From: Novipirellula herctigrandis
GTDB lineage: Bacteria; Planctomycetota; Planctomycetia; Pirellulales; Pirellulaceae
NCBI GenBank assembly: GCA_007859835.1
Contig: SJPJ01000002.1
Coordinates: 266,744-330,743, forward strand
Direction of reading: 5' to 3'
Length of the DNA stretch: 64,000 nt
The notes beneath the pieces were generated by a model that saw only the letters and a list, made by a program, of their open reading frames with translations, ran no database searches and had not been told where the DNA came from. The translations under genes were made by a program, and so were the position numbers. Of this stretch, positions 16,964 to 25,251 are shown piece after piece; position 1 is the first letter of the stretch, and every line of letters starts with the position of its first letter.

Positions 16964-19516
16964 TTAATCAAGTGTTGCTTTTGGTGTCAAGCGGTTGTCA
17001 CCACCGAACCATTTCGCGCGTTCCGCTCCCCAATACTCAGGAAAGAACCGATAGTAGTCCGCGGTTGGGAATTTGGCTTTATGATCGCGGTATCTCTGTG
17101 ATCTCTGTTGAGCTTGTTGACGAGCCGCTTCCTGGTCACCGACAAAAAGCATCACTTCGTTGTAGGAGACTTGTTTGCCATCTTTGTCAATGAGCCTAGC
17201 GACGACTTTGAATGTGTCGCCCACTTCGCCGGCGACTTCCCAAGCGAATGCGTCAATCTTTCGTGAACTATCTCGGTTCACTTCGTCGACAGCAAACCGA
17301 TTCGAAGCGATCTGATTTCCTTTCTGGTCGATTACCTCCGCCTCAATATTACAGCCCTCGAACGTCTTATCCAAATCATTGACGACCCATAGGTTGACCT
17401 CGCCGGTTTCCCCGGACTTCCATCGGCGTTGTTTCGTCTCGATCGAAACTAATAGCGGTTGGCAAGCTCGTTTGACATAGTCGTACGACAACTTTGGTTC
17501 TTGGAAATAATCAACAATGCCCCACTTCATATCAGGTGCGAAGGTAATAAAATGACAAATCGAAATCGCACTCGACTTTGGTTTCCGCCGCCGCATGTGC
17601 TCAATTCCCCACTGGAAAATCACCCCCTGCGAAACCTGAGTCGCGGCAACAAAATGCTCTAAAGTATCGGTCTGTGTGTCACCAACGACTTGTTCGTTCA
17701 ACGCAATGAACGTATCGAGGTCGGCCCAGTGAAAGCCCCAACTTGGACCGGGTGGCCAAACCTCGTCGGGCGGAATAAATTTGCGTATGCTGTCGACGTT
17801 TGGAGCCGAACTGATCGCAAATTCGGGGATCACTGCGAAGTCCCACTCAGCGATGTAGTCTTCTAGTAGTTTACCACCCATCGCATAAAACAAGTAATGA
17901 GTATGGCCACTATCTTTAGGGCCACCGAGGCCGCGTTGATGCAGCATTGCCGGCCAATCCAGTGGAGAAGTCGTGACGTAAGGCAAATCAGTGAAAGGCC
18001 GAATTGCTTCACCCAAACCGACCAAGAAGTCCGCGTTGTACTCTAACCCTTGCGTGCCAAAGAACATTTCCTCGCCCCCTTCGAGCATCACAAGAGACGG
18101 GTGATGACGTAATTGCATGATCATCGAAACACCTTCGGCGAAGGTTGCTTCACGAAAGGCTTCATCCTCAGGAAGTCGCACCGATGCAAGCGGCAAAAGG
18201 TCTTGCCAAACCGTAACCCCGAGTTCGTCGCAAAGGTCATAAAACACGTCCACTTCGGATGGGTGCCACCCAAAAATCCGCAGGTTGTTCAAATTGGCAT
18301 CTCGCGCCATTTCAATTAATTGGCGATACTTTTCGTCACTGTTTCGGCCATAGAAAATGTCGGGCGGGCCACCCCAACTAGCCGATCGCATAAACAATCG
18401 CTTGCCATTGATTAAGAAAGTCCATGGATTGCGAACCTGTTCTTCGCTGTAACCAGGATTGCGCTGCATCCGAATTTCGCGAATCCCAAACTTCGTCTCG
18501 GATTGGTCGGACAAAAAACCATTGGAATCGATCAGCGTGGTTTCAACCACATATCGGTTTGGATCACCAAGCTCCCAAGGCCACCAAAGCTTCGCATCAG
18601 GGACCTTCATCGACAATGTTACCGTTCCTTCGACGTGATCGCTTGGCACCGCGATTTCGACTTCGACCGGTTCGGATTCAAATCCAATCCCCTTGATCAC
18701 CGACCGAACATTCAATTCGGCAAACGCGTCTGGGTTTTCCCTATAAAGTGAAACTTGCACATCCACCGTTGCCGAACCATCATCATGGATCGTGGTTTTG
18801 GGATAGACATCGGTAATGCGAGCGTCGCCAGTTGCCACGATCTTCACCGGCTTCCAAATTCCAATCGGAGTCAAAGTCCGCCAATAGTCTCCATGCCACG
18901 CAAACTTGCGACCTGCGACCTTTCGGTAAGACCTCGGTGGCGGATCAAGTTTGAGGACTAAACAATTCGCTCTCCTGTCATCGCGATAGAGAAGGTGTTC
19001 ACTAATTTCAAATTCAAAGGGTGAGAACATTCCTTCGTGGCGACCAAGTGATTTACCATTGAGCCACACTTCGCATCCATAGTCGACTCCCTCGAAACAA
19101 ACATGGATCGTTTTGCCTTGCCACGAAGCGGGGACTCCGAATTGGCGTCGATACCACCACTCTTTCTCCATCACCCACTTTGCACGCAAGGCGTTGCGAC
19201 CGTAATGGGGGTCGTCGATCTCGCCCGCACGCCAAAGGTCTGTGTAGACGTCGCCTGGAACTTCGGCACCGTTCCAATTGAACGTACTCGGACAGACTTC
19301 GCCAAAGTACTCGTGGAACCCTTCGATTTGCCCTTGCCCAGGCCGAATCCCCTCCATTTGCCATTGCTGGCCACTGAGATCGAGAACCAACCGACCGGAA
19401 TCAGGGTTTGGTGACTGCTCGGACTTCGGCTCATCAGCGATCAACGCTCCGGTCGCGACAATGCAAAAAAAGGAGACGACCAAGTCTGCCAAACGAAATG
19501 TCTGCAAGAGGTTCAT
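16964..19516 (-). CDS. Secreted glycoside hydrolase family 2 protein, beta-mannosidase-like
   Basis: 850 residues. The first 27 residues form a signal peptide. The order is a sugar-binding jelly roll (about 75-210, 'VCFEGVDYGCEVWLNGKSLG'), an immunoglobulin-like domain, then a TIM barrel. The acid/base Glu is expected in 'HPSLVMLEGGEEMFFG' (the GNNE site of beta-mannosidases reads GGEE here) and the nucleophile in 'AVIPEFAISS' (the usual SEFG). The protein is probably exported and degrades mannan- or glucan-type polysaccharide; the substrate is inference. It follows a PQQ-like propeller gene on the same strand. Confidence 0.85.
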   Translation of the reverse strand: MNLLQTFRLADLVVSFFCIVATGALIADEPKSEQSPNPDSGRLVLDLSGQQWQMEGIRPGQGQIEGFHEYFGEVCPSTFNWNGAEVPGDVYTDLWRAGEIDDPHYGRNALRAKWVMEKEWWYRRQFGVPASWQGKTIHVCFEGVDYGCEVWLNGKSLGRHEGMFSPFEFEISEHLLYRDDRRANCLVLKLDPPPRSYRKVAGRKFAWHGDYWRTLTPIGIWKPVKIVATGDARITDVYPKTTIHDDGSATVDVQVSLYRENPDAFAELNVRSVIKGIGFESEPVEVEIAVPSDHVEGTVTLSMKVPDAKLWWPWELGDPNRYVVETTLIDSNGFLSDQSETKFGIREIRMQRNPGYSEEQVRNPWTFLINGKRLFMRSASWGGPPDIFYGRNSDEKYRQLIEMARDANLNNLRIFGWHPSEVDVFYDLCDELGVTVWQDLLPLASVRLPEDEAFREATFAEGVSMIMQLRHHPSLVMLEGGEEMFFGTQGLEYNADFLVGLGEAIRPFTDLPYVTTSPLDWPAMLHQRGLGGPKDSGHTHYLFYAMGGKLLEDYIAEWDFAVIPEFAISSAPNVDSIRKFIPPDEVWPPGPSWGFHWADLDTFIALNEQVVGDTQTDTLEHFVAATQVSQGVIFQWGIEHMRRRKPKSSAISICHFITFAPDMKWGIVDYFQEPKLSYDYVKRACQPLLVSIETKQRRWKSGETGEVNLWVVNDLDKTFEGCNIEAEVIDQKGNQIASNRFAVDEVNRDSSRKIDAFAWEVAGEVGDTFKVVARLIDKDGKQVSYNEVMLFVGDQEAARQQAQQRSQRYRDHKAKFPTADYYRFFPEYWGAERAKWFGGDNRLTPKATLD

Positions 19517-19570
19517 GGTTCTTCTGCTACAGTGAGAGTTAATAACCTTGGTGGAAACGACCAGTTCGCA

Positions 19571-20872
19571 TCACGGATCCATCGTTCGGATACAGAATAG
19601 ATGCTTGGTGGAACGCAAATAAAGACTTCCGTCGGAAATCGCTGGCGAAGCAAACACCGATTCGCCGAGCACATTTGTTTGCACAGGCTCCGCGTCATCC
19701 TTGGTGGCATCAATGATCTTGGTAATACCGTCGTCGGACGTGAAATAGACCAAATCGTTAGCCGTCACAAGCGATGCACTGTAGTGCCGGCCTAATCGAG
19801 CACGCCAAATACTCGATCCACTATCCGTTTCGAAACAATGGGCCGTGCCACGATCATCGGCGATAAACAATCGATTACGAACCACGATTGGCGACGGCAC
19901 ATAGCATCGAGCATCTCGAATGTGCCAGCGCACGTGCGACTCGGTAACATCGCCGATACCTCCCGGGCGAATCGACATAACATGGTAAGTGGGAAAACCA
20001 GCGGTGAGAAAAAAACTTGTCCCATCATCCACCATCGAAGCGACAAATTGCTCTGTCGGCCCTTCGATCCACCATCGCAACGTACCGGTCAAAGCGTCGA
20101 ATCCAGCGACGCGTTTGCTGCCGGTCAATATCGCTTGCATCTCTCCGTCAAATTCGCGCAGTAGAGGCGTGACGTAACTGCGTGTCCTGTGGAGTCGCCG
20201 TGTTTTCCAAATGATCGCACCGGATGTTTTATCAAGCGCCACCAAATATGACTCTCCATCGTGATCGCCATTCAGGATGACAATATTTTGATACACGATG
20301 GGGCTAGTGCAAAAACCATGCATACTCGAAAAAGGGCCTACCTGAACCAACCAGCGCTGGTGCCCCTGGTCGTCGTAAGAAGCGGCGACCATTTCACCAA
20401 CCTCGACATCCGATTCACCATTCACATTTTTTGCATCGCCTTGGACGAGGAACGTCACAAAGACATTATTTCCATCTGCCGCTGGCGTCCCCGATGCATA
20501 GCTATTGAGGTTATGTTTTCTTTCAAGCGGCGACGAGGCTACGGCGCGAGACCACAGAACCGAACCGGTCTTTTTGTCCACACGGTGAAGCATCCGCTCG
20601 TGTGTTTGTTCATTACAGGATGTCAGAAAAATCGATTGGCCCGAGACAATCGGCGAAGAGTATCCTGAACCGGGAATCGCCGTTTCCCAAAATATGTTTT
20701 TGCCAGTCTCTCCATCCCACTGCGTAGGAACATTCGACTCCTTGCTCGTTCCATCTCCGCGTGGTCCTCGCCATTGCGGCCAATCTTCGCTGCGTGTAGG
20801 GACCAAGGGAATCGTGCAGAAGCAGGCGAACATCATCCAGCAACAAAGCCGTTTTACTCGAAATCGTCTCAT
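19571..20872 (-). CDS. Secreted PQQ-like beta-propeller protein
   Basis: 433 residues from the ATG at 20872 (an upstream start at 20929 adds 19 residues before the signal peptide). The signal sequence is followed by 'EDWPQWRGPRGDGTSKE', a hallmark of planctomycete exported propellers related to BamB/PQQ-dependent dehydrogenases. Several blades carry the 'ALDKTSGAIIWKT' and 'FETDSGSSIWRA' pattern. No PQQ-binding catalytic residues are evident, so it is probably a binding or scaffold propeller. It lies 54 nt upstream of the GH2 gene and 104 nt downstream of the DUF368 gene, perhaps in one transcript. Confidence 0.82.
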   Translation of the reverse strand: MRRFRVKRLCCWMMFACFCTIPLVPTRSEDWPQWRGPRGDGTSKESNVPTQWDGETGKNIFWETAIPGSGYSSPIVSGQSIFLTSCNEQTHERMLHRVDKKTGSVLWSRAVASSPLERKHNLNSYASGTPAADGNNVFVTFLVQGDAKNVNGESDVEVGEMVAASYDDQGHQRWLVQVGPFSSMHGFCTSPIVYQNIVILNGDHDGESYLVALDKTSGAIIWKTRRLHRTRSYVTPLLREFDGEMQAILTGSKRVAGFDALTGTLRWWIEGPTEQFVASMVDDGTSFFLTAGFPTYHVMSIRPGGIGDVTESHVRWHIRDARCYVPSPIVVRNRLFIADDRGTAHCFETDSGSSIWRARLGRHYSASLVTANDLVYFTSDDGITKIIDATKDDAEPVQTNVLGESVFASPAISDGSLYLRSTKHLFCIRTMDP

Positions 20873-20976
20873 TGTGGTTGCCTGCCGTAATGCCAATCTA
20901 AAATGTTTCGCTCTTGAAAGAAGCGGCACGTAAGGATCATGGTAATTTAGCCTTTCTTACGTCCAACGCTACCGTG

Positions 20977-22119
20977 CTAAGCTTTCAGTTCCGTGGTTCG
21001 ATTGGCGACATTTTCAATGACGATTACCGCCGCCGCGGCGAAAACCGCCAATCCAACGAGCATTGCGATGCTGCCGGTCCATTGGCTCGGCGAAACGAAT
21101 TTCATCGTTCGAAATTTCATTTCAAGATGAGCTGTTTCCGGCGTTGCGGCTTGTAGCGGCCACAACCTTCCCACGCTCCCGATCATCAAGCCGATCAATG
21201 ATGCCATCGTGCTGCCGCGATGGTGTTCGAGCAGCCAGCGAAGCAAACGCGAAAACGCCAACAGTCCAAATGCACAGCCGCTTCCAAATACCGCGATTTG
21301 CAGCAACGCATCGAATGTAAATTGGCCATGGACGGCGTCCTTGATCAATCCGGTAATAGGATGGTAAACGCCGAGAAGAAGCAACACAAACGCACCGCTA
21401 ATTCCCGGCAAGATCATTGCGCAAATCGCAATGGACGCACTCAAAAACAAGTATGGCAAACTCATGTCACCACCCGCTGACGGAAGAAACGAAATCGCCA
21501 TTGCAACGGTGACGCCCATCAGACAAGCGAAGACTTCCTTTGCATGCCACACTCGAACGTATCCTTTGACGATCCAAACACTGCCCACGATCAGCCCAAA
21601 GAAAACAGCAAAGGTTTCAGGTTGTTTGTGATCGAGTAGCCAATGCATCAGTCCAGCAAGGGTCAACACGCCGGTAGCGATGCCGATTCCGAGTGCAACC
21701 AAGAACCGGAAGTCGATATGGTAGGCTGCCTCGCGAAATTCAAATCGAGTCACTTTGCGGATGAATTCTGAGTCGATTTCGCTGATCGCTGAAATCAAAC
21801 GCTGATAATGCCCCAGCACCAACGCCACCGTGCCGCCACTGACCCCCGGAACCGTGTCGGCCGCTCCCATGCAGAAACCTCTCAGCACATTCACGACATC
21901 CCCCAGCAAAGAAGAGGGCCCCAGTAAAGAAGAGGGCCCCAGCAAAGAAGAGGGTTCGCTTGAGGCATCGTGAACATTCGAACGAGCCTCTTCCTTGGCA
22001 GGATGAAGTTCGTCGGCAGGATCCAATTCATTGTCAGGATCTGGCGGCACATTCGGTCCAGTCGTCACAAAACTCTCCGTTGACATACGTTTGGCTCTCT
22101 CATGATCCGCCAGCGACAT
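20977..22119 (-). CDS. DUF368 membrane protein, putative undecaprenyl-phosphate translocase (PopT type)
   Basis: 380 residues. The signature 'FCMGAADTVPGVSGGTVALV' (about residues 81-100) and about eight membrane segments define DUF368. Members of this family have been reported as carrier-lipid (C55-P) flippases under the name PopT. The N-terminal 75 residues are a hydrophilic extension ending in three copies of 'SSLLGP', made by an 18-bp tandem repeat. The divergent neighbour across 110 nt is uppP, which makes the same lipid phosphate, and this supports the role. A start 11 codons later is also possible. Confidence 0.85.
   Translation of the reverse strand: MSLADHERAKRMSTESFVTTGPNVPPDPDNELDPADELHPAKEEARSNVHDASSEPSSLLGPSSLLGPSSLLGDVVNVLRGFCMGAADTVPGVSGGTVALVLGHYQRLISAISEIDSEFIRKVTRFEFREAAYHIDFRFLVALGIGIATGVLTLAGLMHWLLDHKQPETFAVFFGLIVGSVWIVKGYVRVWHAKEVFACLMGVTVAMAISFLPSAGGDMSLPYLFLSASIAICAMILPGISGAFVLLLLGVYHPITGLIKDAVHGQFTFDALLQIAVFGSGCAFGLLAFSRLLRWLLEHHRGSTMASLIGLMIGSVGRLWPLQAATPETAHLEMKFRTMKFVSPSQWTGSIAMLVGLAVFAAAAVIVIENVANRTTELKA
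21904..21957. repeat. 18-bp in-frame tandem repeat (three copies) inside the DUF368 gene
   Basis: CAGCAAAGAAGAGGGCCC is repeated three times with two or three substitutions. On the coding strand it encodes repeated SSLLGP units in the hydrophilic N-terminal extension. Confidence 0.92.
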
Positions 22120-22229
22120 CCAGACTTTCCGGATTGCCGTGACGAGCGATACTGGACAAGAGTGCCTTCCGAAGCGACAAATTGCAATCGTATATGTAAG
22201 TTTTGTTTTAACTTCTTTCTCTTCTCCCT

Positions 22230-23033
22230 TTGTCAGGACCTATCCAGCTCGTGCTCCAAATCATCATCTTGGCGATCGTTCAAGGCATTGCGGAATTTCT
22301 GCCAATTAGCTCTTCGGGCCATCTCGTCGTGCTTGGCGCCATGATGGGCGAGCTGAGTGAATCGGCCACCATGGAAATTATCCTGCACGCCGGCACACTT
22401 GGTTCAATCTTGGTGATCTATTGGCGGCGTATCCTCGACCTGCTGACTCGTGACCGCCGCGTTATCGGCTTGATGGTAGTGGGAACCATTCCCGCAGTCA
22501 TTGTCGGGTTAACAATCAAAGAAAGCTTCGAATGGCTATTGCGAGATCCGCTTCTGGCTGGCGCGATGTTGATCGTCACTGGTGTCTTTTTGGTCATTTT
22601 GGGACGACTTCGTCCTCGCGATGGAAATTACCAACAACTTAGCTACCTCAGTGCTTTTCTGATCGGGTGTTTTCAAGCCTTTGCTATCTTACCGGGCGTG
22701 AGTCGAAGCGGCTCCACCATTCTCGGCGGACGACTTTTCGGTCTCAAAGGCGACGATTCCGTCACATTTTCTTTTCTGCTAGCAATCCCAGCAATTTGTG
22801 GTGCCACGGTTCTAGCAGCCAAAGACATCATTAAAGGCGAGGAAGTGGTCTCGTCGCTTCAATATTCAACGACGCAAATGCTTGTGGGCGCAGTAGTTGC
22901 GTTCTTGGTTGGATTGGTGGCATTGAAATGGCTGATTGGTTGGAGCCGGCTCGATCGGCTCCATTGGTTTGCTTATTGGTGCATTCCAATGGGGATCCTG
23001 GTCATCATCGGTTCAGTAAAAAACTTGCTGTAG
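22230..23033 (+). CDS. uppP: Undecaprenyl-diphosphate phosphatase
   Basis: 267 residues with a TTG start at 22230 (GTG at 22251 is an alternative; no ATG precedes the core and a stop lies at 22209). The BacA/UppP motifs are present: 'IVQGIAEFLPISSSGHLV' and 'ILPGVSRSGSTI', both needed for phosphatase activity, with about eight membrane helices. It recycles undecaprenyl diphosphate to the monophosphate. The gene is divergent from the DUF368 gene, whose family moves this lipid across the membrane. The leader is pyrimidine-rich and lacks a clear ribosome site. Confidence 0.93.
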   Translation: MSGPIQLVLQIIILAIVQGIAEFLPISSSGHLVVLGAMMGELSESATMEIILHAGTLGSILVIYWRRILDLLTRDRRVIGLMVVGTIPAVIVGLTIKESFEWLLRDPLLAGAMLIVTGVFLVILGRLRPRDGNYQQLSYLSAFLIGCFQAFAILPGVSRSGSTILGGRLFGLKGDDSVTFSFLLAIPAICGATVLAAKDIIKGEEVVSSLQYSTTQMLVGAVVAFLVGLVALKWLIGWSRLDRLHWFAYWCIPMGILVIIGSVKNLL

Positions 23034-23058
23034 TGCCTTAAACCACGCGTTTTCAGTG

Positions 23059-23086
23059 TGGACGAGCGTTTAGTGTGTTGTATAAT
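23059..23086 (+). promoter_or_regulatory. Promoter of the LexA-like gene
   Basis: A perfect TATAAT (23081-23086) is preceded by TGGACG (23059-23064) with a 16-nt spacer. Two direct copies of AGTGTG (23055-23060 and 23072-23077) flank the core, 17 nt apart, and could be a repressor site. Sequence-based, unproven. Confidence 0.55.
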
Positions 23087-23142
23087 CGATCTCACTTCCA
23101 CCCCGCTCCTATCTCTCGATACTCGCCCAGAAAAGGTCCAGC

Positions 23143-23742
23143 ATGTCATCTCAACTCACTGACCGGCAACAGAATGTCTATAACATGATTCGGTCTTTGA
23201 TAGTAAAGCGGGGCTACGGACCGACCGTTCGTGAAATTGGTGAACATTTTGGAATCAAGAGCCCCAATGGTGTCATGTGTCACCTCCGTGCGCTTGAGCG
23301 TAAGGGCTTGATCACGCGAAGCCCGAACAAGTCGCGGGCAATCGAACTGACCAGTGCTGCGGATCGCAGCGGACATAGCTTACCACTGGGTGGTGTTGTA
23401 TCGGGCAAGCCTTCTCGTTTGGTATTTGAAGAGAACGACCGCGTGGACTTCAGCGAGATGATTTTCGAAGAAGACCGTTTTGCGTTACAAGTCTCGGGCG
23501 ATTCGATGGTCGATGCAAAGATCGACGACGGTGACTATGTGATCGTTCGGCGACAAAGCCAAGCCGTTCCTGGCCAAATGGTTGTCGTCGAGAATAGCGA
23601 AGGCGAATCGATGCTCGGGTTTTATTTTCCCGAAGCAAATCGGATTCGTATCCAAGCCGCCAACAATGCAGTTCCGCCAACCTACTTAAACGATGCCAAG
23701 ATCGTAGGAGTTGCTGTCAGCGTGGTTCGGCCAAATATTTAG
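23143..23742 (+). CDS. lexA: LexA-like repressor with a missing catalytic lysine
   Basis: 199 residues, the usual length. The N-terminal winged helix is typical ('GPTVREIGEHFGIKS', 'HLRALERKGLI'). The C-terminal S24 domain keeps 'LQVSGDSMVDAKIDDGDYV' with Ser121 as the expected nucleophile. Two departures are clear. The strand that normally carries the catalytic Lys (TVKRF/TLKRF) reads 'ESMLGFYF', giving Leu158, and the Ala-Gly cleavage site reads Ser87-Gly88 ('GGVVSGKP'). Self-cleavage by the Ser/Lys dyad therefore looks impaired, so it may be a non-inducible repressor or a paralog of a true LexA elsewhere. Confidence 0.83.
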   Translation: MSSQLTDRQQNVYNMIRSLIVKRGYGPTVREIGEHFGIKSPNGVMCHLRALERKGLITRSPNKSRAIELTSAADRSGHSLPLGGVVSGKPSRLVFEENDRVDFSEMIFEEDRFALQVSGDSMVDAKIDDGDYVIVRRQSQAVPGQMVVVENSEGESMLGFYFPEANRIRIQAANNAVPPTYLNDAKIVGVAVSVVRPNI

Positions 23743-23862
23743 TTAACCTTACCTTAAAAGATCTTCGGGGCACCATCGGAACTTGCTTTTGCAGGTCGTT
23801 CCCCTCACTCGAATGGGCCCCAATCGAAAAATCACAATGCGGACTTGCAAGTGCGGCAAATG

Positions 23863-25251
23863 CTACCCCGCTTGCTTCTTCTCTTCCGCCGCGGCGATCT
23901 TGTTGTAGAGCGTTTTCAGACTAACGCCTAGCTCTTCCGCCGCCGCAGCTTTGTTTCCGTCGTGACGCTCAAGCGCCCGTTCGATTGCCACCATCTCTAG
24001 CTGACGCAGTGACATCGGTTCAGAATCACGCAGCTCTTTCCTGAGTTGCCGTTTTCCGAAGTGACGTGGCAAGTTTCCTGTATCAATCGGGAACGAATCG
24101 CAAAGAATCGCCGCATGCTCAATCACATTGGCTAGCTCACGGACATTCCCTGGCCACTGATGAGCCTTCAATTCTGCGATCGCTTCAGGGGAAAAGAGTT
24201 GGTCATCTTTTCCGTCAGTTCGGTGACGGCGAAGCAAGTGAGTCGCTAGCGGGATGATATCCTCAACGCGGTCTCGCAGTGGCGGTACTTCGATTTCGAA
24301 CGCGTTGATGCGAAACATCAAGTCTTCGCGAAAGGTGCCCTCTTCGACCATCTTTTCCAAGTCGCGATGAGTGGCGCATATCACGCGTACATTCACATGC
24401 ACGGTTTGATTGTCGCCAAGTCGACGGATATCGCCCGTTTCGAGAACACGCAATAGCTTCGCTTGCATCGACAAAGGCAACTCGCCAATCTCGTCCAAAA
24501 AGATGGTGCCTCCGTCAGCCACTTCGAAAAGTCCAACTCGCGCCGCATCCGCTCCGGTGAACGCACCTTTGCAATGACCGAAAAGTTCGCTTTCGATTAG
24601 GTTTTCCGGCAGCGCGCCACAATTGATTGCCACGAGTGGTTGGTCTGCTCGCAAACTCGAATCGTGCACGGCCCTAGCGACCAACTCCTTTCCACATCCA
24701 GTCTCACCTCGGACCAATACGGTGCTTTCGGTCGGCGCCACCTTTGCGATTAGCGTACGAACCGAGTGCATCGCTTTGGCATTGCCAACCATCTTCGAAT
24801 CGCCTTCGGCGCGAAGCAATCGATGCTGCAATGCAGTCAGTTGACGTTTGGTTTGCCGTCGTTCAGCGACTCGCCCCAAAAGCCCAGCCATATCAGCCAA
24901 GCGACATGGCTTGGTCAAATAGTCATAGACTTGGTAGTGGACCGCCGCGATTGCGGTTTCGGTCGTCGGCTTGCCAGTCATAATGACCACTTCAATTTCA
25001 GGGCGAAGCTCTCTCGCTTTGGCGATCACTTCGATGCCGCCGAGTCCCGGCATATTCAGGTCGACGAGCAAACAATCAAAGGGCTCTTTTTCAAGTGCCG
25101 CAACGGCGGTTAATCCATCGGGACACACGGTGACACTATAGCCCATCCGCGGCAATTCGGATCGCATTAGTTCCTGCAGATTCTTTTCGTCATCGGCGAA
25201 CAAGATGTGCATCGCCGGACGTTTCTTAGGCTGCTGCTTTGGCTGACTCAT
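23863..25251 (-). CDS. NtrC-type sigma-54-dependent response regulator
   Basis: 462 residues from the ATG at 25251; the frame continues upstream to 25302 but overlaps the kinase further. The order is receiver domain (phosphoacceptor Asp in 'CLLVDLNMPGLGG'), AAA+ domain with 'GETGCGKELVARAVH', the sigma-54 contact loop 'GAFTGAD' and 'GTIFLDEIGELP', and a Fis-type HTH ('NKAAAAEELGVSLKTLYNKI'). It activates sigma-54 promoters when phosphorylated, presumably by the kinase immediately upstream, whose 3' end it overlaps by 26 nt. Confidence 0.93.
   Translation of the reverse strand: MSQPKQQPKKRPAMHILFADDEKNLQELMRSELPRMGYSVTVCPDGLTAVAALEKEPFDCLLVDLNMPGLGGIEVIAKARELRPEIEVVIMTGKPTTETAIAAVHYQVYDYLTKPCRLADMAGLLGRVAERRQTKRQLTALQHRLLRAEGDSKMVGNAKAMHSVRTLIAKVAPTESTVLVRGETGCGKELVARAVHDSSLRADQPLVAINCGALPENLIESELFGHCKGAFTGADAARVGLFEVADGGTIFLDEIGELPLSMQAKLLRVLETGDIRRLGDNQTVHVNVRVICATHRDLEKMVEEGTFREDLMFRINAFEIEVPPLRDRVEDIIPLATHLLRRHRTDGKDDQLFSPEAIAELKAHQWPGNVRELANVIEHAAILCDSFPIDTGNLPRHFGKRQLRKELRDSEPMSLRQLEMVAIERALERHDGNKAAAAEELGVSLKTLYNKIAAAEEKKQAG

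Noticed and set aside
23743..23862. Terminator between lexA-like and the response regulator
   Set aside because: Only short inverted repeats are present and none has a T-tract, so no element was called.
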